From Luidia sarsii (Eukaryota > Echinodermata > Asteroidea > Paxillosida > Luidiidae): 64,000 nt of DNA. The notes beneath the pieces are model-generated. The model was not told the origin of the DNA, made no database searches, and was given only the letters and a program-made list of their open reading frames with translations. Both the position numbers and the translations under genes were made by a program. The DNA is taken from contig OX465114.1 of NCBI GenBank assembly GCA_949987565.1, positions 8,970,188 through 9,034,187 on the forward strand, in the 5' to 3' direction. This document shows positions 57,797 through 64,000 of this stretch, piece after piece; the stretch's first letter is position 1; each line of letters starts with the position of its first letter.

Positions 57797-58160
57797 AAAG
57801 GGTGCAGAACACTAAATTGAGCTCCCATTGAACACTGTATAAAAACCACTATCACTTTCAAAGCCAATTATCCCACACCCAAAAGTTTCTCAGTTCTTGT
57901 AGCTATACTGAACATTTTAGTTTGGACCTTCATCTCTCAGATTCTTTTCAATTTCAGTGGCCTTAGCCGATTAGATTTTTTCCTAATTACCCCCAGAAAA
58001 AACACTCCCAAAATGTGTAGCCACGTGCACTCAAGCCGAATTTCTGCAACTTGACGGAAGGGATTTGGGATGGACCCCTCCACTTCTACAGCCAAATAGG
58101 GCCACATTTAAAGCCAGATGTGGTCCAAATTACACACCAAATTGAAGAGTGAACCCCAGT
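57797..58160 (+). repeat. Dispersed repeat shared with 18,236-18,530
   Basis: GAGCTCCCATTGAACACTGT, TTTGGACCTTCATCTCTCAG, CTAATTACCCCCAGAAAA. It starts about 300 bases upstream of SMS exon 1. Confidence 0.8.
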
Positions 58161-58193
58161 CTTCAGCTCCACTCATTCTACAACTTTAATTAG

Positions 58194-58334
58194 TTAATTT
58201 GCCTCCAAAGACCCCTTATTAAAAAAAAAGGTGTGATCAAAAAGTTATGATAATCAGCTCCGCGGAGCAATCTTGGATGGAATTTGTGTGTTGCACCCCA
58301 TACTTTTTAAAAGAAGTCTTTGGAGGCTAATTAA
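58194..58334. mobile_element. 140-bp MITE
   Basis: TTAATTTGCCTCCAAAGAC and complement GTCTTTGGAGGCTAATTAA bound a loop containing TCCGCGGAGC. Confidence 0.7.
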
Positions 58335-58339
58335 CAGAT

Positions 58340-60380
58340 AAACTATAAAATCAGTGAAGCTTTAGACAACCTTGAGATTCAATGTCAAATTCTGTACGTA
58401 ATGCGCGCACATGCGATCATCCAGAAAGCTCAGAGTCCCTTGCGCAAACTTGTAACTCCGCTCGGTCACGCCGTGTTGCAGTTTGCGCAGAGGACCTTGA
58501 GCGCAAACTTCCAGCTTCAACCGTTTCCTACAACTTTTCCCAATCTGATACCCAACCACTGCTGAAGTCGCACTTGCACGTTATAATCCCGATGGATATA
58601 ATTAAGTTTCACAATAGGCACTGGTATAATAATTATTCACTGCCCCGTGTGTAATGCACAATACTGTGGGGTGCCACTTGGTACTGGAAGTACTACTACT
58701 AGTACATGTGTACCACCATGGAGCTATGTGTACATGTACATGTACTGTATAGCTCATTGGTACAATTGGAGGTACTTGTACATGTACAATTATTATAAGT
58801 TAGAAATAATATTTGGACACTGTGCCATGGTGCAATCAGCTCTTGTTAATTTCTGTTTTATTGATAGCATTATTAAAAAACAATTTAAAAATCACTCACT
58901 AAGTAGTTTGCAACCCTGACATGTTTGCATATTTGCATATAACTAAATATTTCCTTCAATTAAATCTATGGTCATTATAACTGTATACTTTTATATACAT
59001 TATGTATCGTCATTCTTTTTTCTTCAAAATTAGACACATTAATATGCAAATGTTCAATTAGTGTAAATTTCTCCTCCTTCCTTATAAGACACACATCCAT
59101 TCTCTGTTTCAATACTAGTTAGTGGCCCTCGTGGTACCATGGAGGTAGGCTCCTACCTCCATGTTAGTATTAGATAGTAGATATACCAAGAAAATTGAAA
59201 ATAATCAGTACATGCATGGGATCTTTCCACTGGCAAAAAAAAAAACAGCCGAGAGAATGGATGTGTGTCTTATAATTAACATCCCCTTAAAAACTTCAAT
59301 CGATAACTTAACAACCTGTACATTTTTAGGTCATTTGACCACGGCAGTAAGGCAGTTCATGAAATGCCTGTATTATCAAAACAGATTTGTTTCAAACAAA
59401 GTGAAGAATAACTGAATTGGATTTTTTTTTAAACAGTTGAAAAAATATCAAAAAACAGGAGGGCCTTATGATTCGATTAGATCCTTTCTCAAAGGCAGAC
59501 AAGACCTTTCTCAAAGGCGGAATGACAGGGCAATAAAGGAAGGGGAGGGCAACGTGGACATGTTATTTAATCTTTGGTCATTTTGGACAGTAAGCGGTTT
59601 GTAACATCTTTGCATAATTATTACTGTAGTCAATTGGAAAAAATGGCAAAAAAAATTGAATGAAAAATAAATTTTGAAATGAGAATTCCTGTCTAAGACT
59701 ATAGTCTCAAGTTGCCCACAGGGATCTTTTTTGTGCAAGATTAAGAGAGTCTCAAATTTTAGTGGGCCTGACGTTTCAATCCTAGCAGGACCTTTCTCAA
59801 AGGCAGAGTGACAAGGACAAAACAGATACAGGTACATGTACAGGAAGGAAGGGGGAAGAGAGTGAATAGGACACTAATGAGAAACAAAGGACATCACAAA
59901 GAGTAAAGCTGGTAGGGTGAGATCAGGGGGGAAGGGCAAGGAGTAGGGTAGGGATTAGTGAGAAGAGGGGGAAAGATCAAAGAGAGAAGTGTGGAGGAGT
60001 GAGCACAAAGAAGGATTATCAGAAAGCTGCATGGTGTTAGTCATACCCTCCTGGATGTTGAGACCATGTGGTTGAATTGTCCGAAGACGCTTCATCCACA
60101 TTTTCTAACGGCTAAGACGGACAGCATTACTATGATGACCAAGGGATTCTAAGCCCAGTACATGGGCTTAGAAGATTAAGAGAGATTCAAGTATCAAATC
60201 AAACTACAATACTCATTAGCTATACTCACAAAACAGCCAATTCTCCACAATGATCAATCAGACAATCACCCAATATTAAAATAAAAAACAGAAAAGAGAA
60301 AGACAAGTCGGCAAGCAAAAAGTACTGATGTCCTGAATGAATATGTGGGCTACTGTCTGCTTAAGATTTCAGTTGTGTTA
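58340..60380. other. SMS-CCDC3-like intergenic DNA with repeats
   Basis: Contains short TACATG runs (58.7-58.8 kb), an inverted pair TAAGACACACATCCATTCTC/GAGAATGGATGTGTGTCTTA (59,079-59,278), and GAAACGTC-family pieces at 59,457-59,525 and 59,757-60,140. The last resembles the left part of the 1.2-kb element at 19,255. No gene recognised. Confidence 0.6.
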
Positions 60381-61709
60381 TCAATGCAAATGGACCACTG
60401 GCTCAGCCATGCTGAGGACAACGGTTGCCAGGGCGATGACCACTATCGTGGCCAAGGAGGCGCTGCGAACAGCGCCCCCACCGCAGCGCTCAGCGTTGTC
60501 GTGCAACCCGGCCCAGTCCAGCTCGGCGTCGGTCCCGTTGGTCCGCCGCACGCACCGGCACAGCGAGCCCTCCACGGCCCGGTCCAACTCCGCGAAGTTG
60601 TCCTCGGTCGGCTGGAAGGCCACCGAGCGTTGGTTGACCTCGTCCGGCACCAGATGGCCGTCCCCCTCCCCCAGGAAGGTGATGAACTGCCGGCCGACCG
60701 GCAACTCGGTGTGGTGGCACGACGTCAGCCTGCCGGCCTCGGAGATGTTGATCCTTGGCGGGAGGTCGTCCCCCTTGAGTGTACAGTGGACGTCCATCTC
60801 AGCGACGTAGGCCTAGAAATGAAATCGGACGGTGAGTTGGAAATGGAGGGATGGGGGGGGGGGGCTGGCTCTGTATGGCACGATGCAGTCAACTGGACAA
60901 CGGTCAGTACTACCATAAAGCAAGCTGGTAATGGTAATACAGTAAGTTATAGGTGGTCTAATTGTGAACTTGCCAGTTACCTTGCCATTTATCCATCCTT
61001 TTACGGTGTAGGTGTTGTACAACCTTTCCCCAAAAATATATAACTTAGCTATAAGTATAACTAACTAAGGTAAGGGTCCAGATCTTCAGTAGTCCTAGTC
61101 CGAGTACCTTGGACCCGACAAGTCACCCTTTTTTTATCGAATTTTGAAATTTTGAGATTCGGGTGACTGTAGGGTCCAAGAAAAACAGTGTCACAACATG
61201 GCTAATGTGTACAAACCGCAAAAAAACATTTTGACCGAATCTCAAAATTTCAAAATTCGATAAAAAAAGGGTGACTTGTCGGGTCCAAGTTACTCGGACT
61301 AGGGCCTGTGTTAGTCCGAGTAACTTGGACCCTTACAATCGTCCTTTTTAAAACATTTGAGATTTCGTGAAATCTCAAATTTTTAGAAAAAAAGGCGATT
61401 GTAAGGGTCCAAGCAGTTACTCGGACTAGGCCTGTGTTAACTACCACAGCGCACAAAAATCTTTGCCCCTTGTTTTACATGATCGGACGGACGATCGGTG
61501 TCCCTTACATTGATATATTCGGGAGGATGGTCGGGAAGTACTAGTGGGTGATGCGCAATGACGGTCCCGTACACGACAATCTTTGCCTCGGCCGTCTGTT
61601 TGCGTAAACTCATCGGTCGCCAGTCCTCATCCTTACACGACCGACAAACCGCGATCAGGCACGCCAGACGTAGCACTAGCAGCAGCAGAGAGCTCCCAAA
61701 CCGCGACAT
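60381..61709 (-). CDS. CCDC3-like secreted, probably GPI-anchored protein, 2 exons
   Basis: Exon 1 is 61709-61455 and exon 2 is 60812-60381 (TGA), giving 228 residues. The N-terminus MSRFGSSLLLLVLRLACLIA is a signal peptide, followed by Cys-rich CRSCKDEDWRPMSL and AEAKIVVYGTVIAHHP. Joining at TTT|GTGCGC gives KIFAYVAEMDVHCTLKG, which lines up with LFYSAEVEMLC of vertebrate CCDC3 as I remember it. INISEAG, ELPVGRQFITFL and a possible N-glycosylation site NGTD follow. The C-terminus SLATIVVIALATVVLS plus a short tail looks like a GPI-attachment signal; the coiled coil of vertebrate CCDC3 is absent. The donor is non-standard (GTGCGC); a GTAGTT donor 14 bases on would break the frame. Function is unknown; the family link is tentative. 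Confidence 0.7.
61096..61301. mobile_element. TAGTCCGAG-family MITE with long loop
   Basis: TAGTCCGAGTACCTTGGACC ... complement ending CTCGGACTA. The loop carries about 60 extra bases (GTCCAAGAAAAACAGTGTC). It is in the CCDC3-like intron. Confidence 0.8.
61312..61428. mobile_element. TAGTCCGAG-family MITE, second subtype
   Basis: TAGTCCGAGTAACTTGGACC, TTACAATCG and complement, 11 bp from its neighbour. It ends 27 bases from exon 1 of the CCDC3-like gene. Confidence 0.8.
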
Positions 61710-63860
61710 TCTCCTGGAGCTCGACTTCAAACGACTAAAGAAAGACCAATCTGGCGGACGAGATAATTACGACCACTCCTCGTCGGTAGCTCGTAGTCGT
61801 ACCATAAAGCATGCTCGTACCATGCTCGTACCATGTACCAACACGGTAACTCACCCTTCCTGCCTGATGAATCATCCGGTAGTGGGTAGTGAGAACAGAA
61901 ATGTTTGTTTACAATGGTTGAGCCTGCCAATTGAGGGCGCACTACAATAATAATGGACCGAGACCACGCCTTCTTCTTCTGAACTAGAGACCACGGTTTA
62001 TGTTTATTGTTATTGTCGAGCGCAAACCTGGGATCTTGCGCAAACCTCGGATTTTCCCTATTCACTCATGTCAAATTTGCGCAGGAGCAATTTACGCAGG
62101 ATCGAAAAAAAAAAACAAGTTGCGCGCTGTCTTATGTAAGTGCCGCGCGCGATTTTTTTTGTTCGTAGGTAAGCGAACATTTCGGCGCAAACTCTTTTGC
62201 GCAAGACATAATGTCTTTTATCAGAGCCTTTCATGCTCTATGGACTGTTACTACTGTATACAGTACATTAGAGTGAAACTTTGACTATAACGCAATCTTT
62301 GATAAGTGCGCAAGCCCCCTTCTTATTCCTCCATGGTCTAAGCTTAGACATTGATTAATTAAGTAAGATTCCGTTCGATTTTTGTTCCGTTATAAAAGCC
62401 GAGTAGTGCCCTAGCGAATGCAGAGGCATAAAGTCTGTTCAGGCACAAGTTCAGCGGCACTCAAAGAAAAATCCCTTTGCTCCGAGGGACTTTTTGGCAC
62501 AACCTAAATAGAAATATCATTTTCCAGATACTTGTTAAGCTGACGCAAAATAGGTTGCATTTATTTCGATTATACTTCACAAGAACAATCATAATGCATG
62601 ATATGACAAGGTTAAAACTAAGTAATAGGTCCTGATCGCTAGAAGAATATGAAAGGAAAGTGTTCTTATGAAGATCTGGGGAAAAAATAGCACACTTTAA
62701 TGTTCTCCTAAACAGTGTGACTTAACGAGGAACAAGATATCACATTCCTAGAAATCATGCAATTAGGCCTAGACTGACGGTCAAATATTGTATTTATTTC
62801 TACTGGGGTGTTGTCAGTGAAAGTTGCAACATGCTTGTTTACGATCGGTTATACGTTTTGCATATAGGTTTTGCATAAAAAAAGCGGAACAGAAGAATAA
62901 ACAGAACAGAAGAATAAACAGAAGAATAAAATAAAAACAAATTAGTTTGTTTGGCACTTGTTTGATGTGCAGCGGTAATGGCTTAACACAGACTGACTAC
63001 AATAGCTGTTTAGTTACTACTAATAGTATGTGGCTAACATTAATAGACTATAACACCGACATTATCATTTACCCACGACATGCACAGAACAAGTACAGGT
63101 AATTAACTACGATATCACACAAATTTGAATTTGACTATTGTAAAAGATAGTGTCATAGGTAGGAGTTTAAACAAATCATCAGCATCACGAAATGCAGTTT
63201 TGGTATTTATAGGTGAAAATATGCATTCAAATCGATAAATTACAAAAAAACAAAAACAAGGCAGAATGTACCAGTAGTCAACCTTTTTTTATAAGTGCGA
63301 TGGTAAGCTCGAATTGGCATGGTAAAATGAGGTTTTGTAAATTCAAATAAACTGGCTGATATGCAACAAAAACTCAAACAGTAAAATCAGTTCCACGATT
63401 CACATTAGAAACAAGCAGTTTTCAAGAAGGGTGTGTTTTAGGTACATCTTTAGTTCTCCGTTTTAGAATCAGACCGAGTAAAAATGGCTCAATGATAGTC
63501 CCTTTCTACCTAGTGGGAGGTATCGCATTACAAGCGTCTGTGTACATGTGTACAATGAAATCAGTTTAACGCAGAATAGTCCAGTTCAAAAATAACTACA
63601 AATGCTACCATAAAATGTGGCGCTAAGACGTGTCTTAACTAGATAAAAACTACAGCACTCTGACTCATGGCTCATAACAGAAAATTCCTAAGAACAAGTG
63701 TTGGTATGAGCTTGTCACACCCTCTCCACCCCGCAAACATTATCTACCCCCTACTTAATAATCAAACATGCTGAATTTCACATTTACACATAGCCCTACA
63801 ATCATGGGGAGGATACAAAAACCGAGAACATATTTCGTTCCTATGAAATAGAAGCCCACA
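61710..63860. other. Upstream region of the CCDC3-like gene, no gene identified
   Basis: AT-rich after about 62.3 kb. A plus-strand TATA-like GTTATAAAAGCC sits at 62,390-62,401, but nothing recognisable follows it. Confidence 0.45.
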
Positions 63861-63864
63861 TTGA

Positions 63865-64000
63865 TCTGAGGGTTGGACACCAGAAGGAAGAAGGAAAAGG
63901 TCGCCCCAAAACAACATGGCCACGCATGGTGGAGGTTGAAAGAAACGGTGCGAGGCAGGAGCTCATGGAGAGAGGTGCCCTATGCAGCCTCAGACCGACC
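63865..64000 (+). pseudogene. LINE reverse-transcriptase tail, frameshifted, runs off edge
   Basis: Frame A reads WTPEGRRKR; one missing base later frame B reads GRPKTTWPRMVEVERN and ends ALCSLRPT. This is the common C-terminal motif of non-LTR retrotransposon proteins (RRKRGRPKTTWRRTVE-like). Confidence 0.7.

Noticed and set aside
62390..62401. TATA box for a plus-strand gene
   Set aside because: The motif is good but no coding or RNA gene is recognisable downstream; it could be part of an old LTR or chance in AT-rich DNA.

Overview
This is a eukaryotic, metazoan window. Its genes have GC-rich coding exons set in AT-rich introns and intergenic DNA that are packed with repeats. The gene content (Dopey/DOP1, NUS1, a DUSP14-like phosphatase, spermine synthase, a CCDC3-like secreted protein) and the repeat style suggest an invertebrate deuterostome such as an echinoderm, hemichordate or amphioxus. 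That placement is inference; nothing here proves it.

Layout. (1) 1-~17.6 kb: 5' half of a DOP1/Dopey gene on the minus strand. Coding exons lie at 8581-8444, 3643-3288, 2799-2610, 2039-1194 and 629-1 (runs off the left edge), with a probable 5'UTR exon ending at 17510. Its introns hold TACATG repeats, tRNA-derived SINEs and foldback elements. (2) 17.6-22.2 kb: intergenic repeats. (3) 22,233-27,022 minus: a complete five-exon NUS1 gene, subunit of cis-prenyltransferase (dolichol synthesis). (4) 27,269-39,414: a 12.1-kb foldback element. Two inverted arrays of a ~220-bp satellite are capped by ~280-bp unique inverted termini and flanked by a 7-bp duplication (GTTGCAT). (5) 40,324-40,869 plus: an intronless DUSP14-like phosphatase CDS with a repeat-rich 3' region. 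(6) 45,233-57,500 minus: spermine synthase, nine coding exons. One intron looks like a U12-type AT-AC intron, and the last exon reads on into a minisatellite. (7) 53,177-57,262: another large palindromic element inside SMS intron 1, itself invaded by a stack of nested transposons. (8) 60,381-61,709 minus: a two-exon, probably GPI-anchored CCDC3-like protein. (9) 61.7-64 kb: mostly unassigned, ending in a frameshifted LINE reverse-transcriptase tail.

The five genes are ordinary, functionally unrelated housekeeping or signalling genes: Golgi/endosome traffic, dolichol synthesis, phosphatase signalling, polyamine synthesis and a secreted protein. The unusual biology is in the mobile DNA. There are several foldback families, including one whose hairpin core has expanded into a 20-bp minisatellite. 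A recurring CTGATGA-hairpin-GAAACG module resembles a hammerhead ribozyme core. The satellite-armed foldback element sits between NUS1 and DUSP14. Exon borders were placed by splice signals, phase continuity and remembered family alignments; none was checked by computation.
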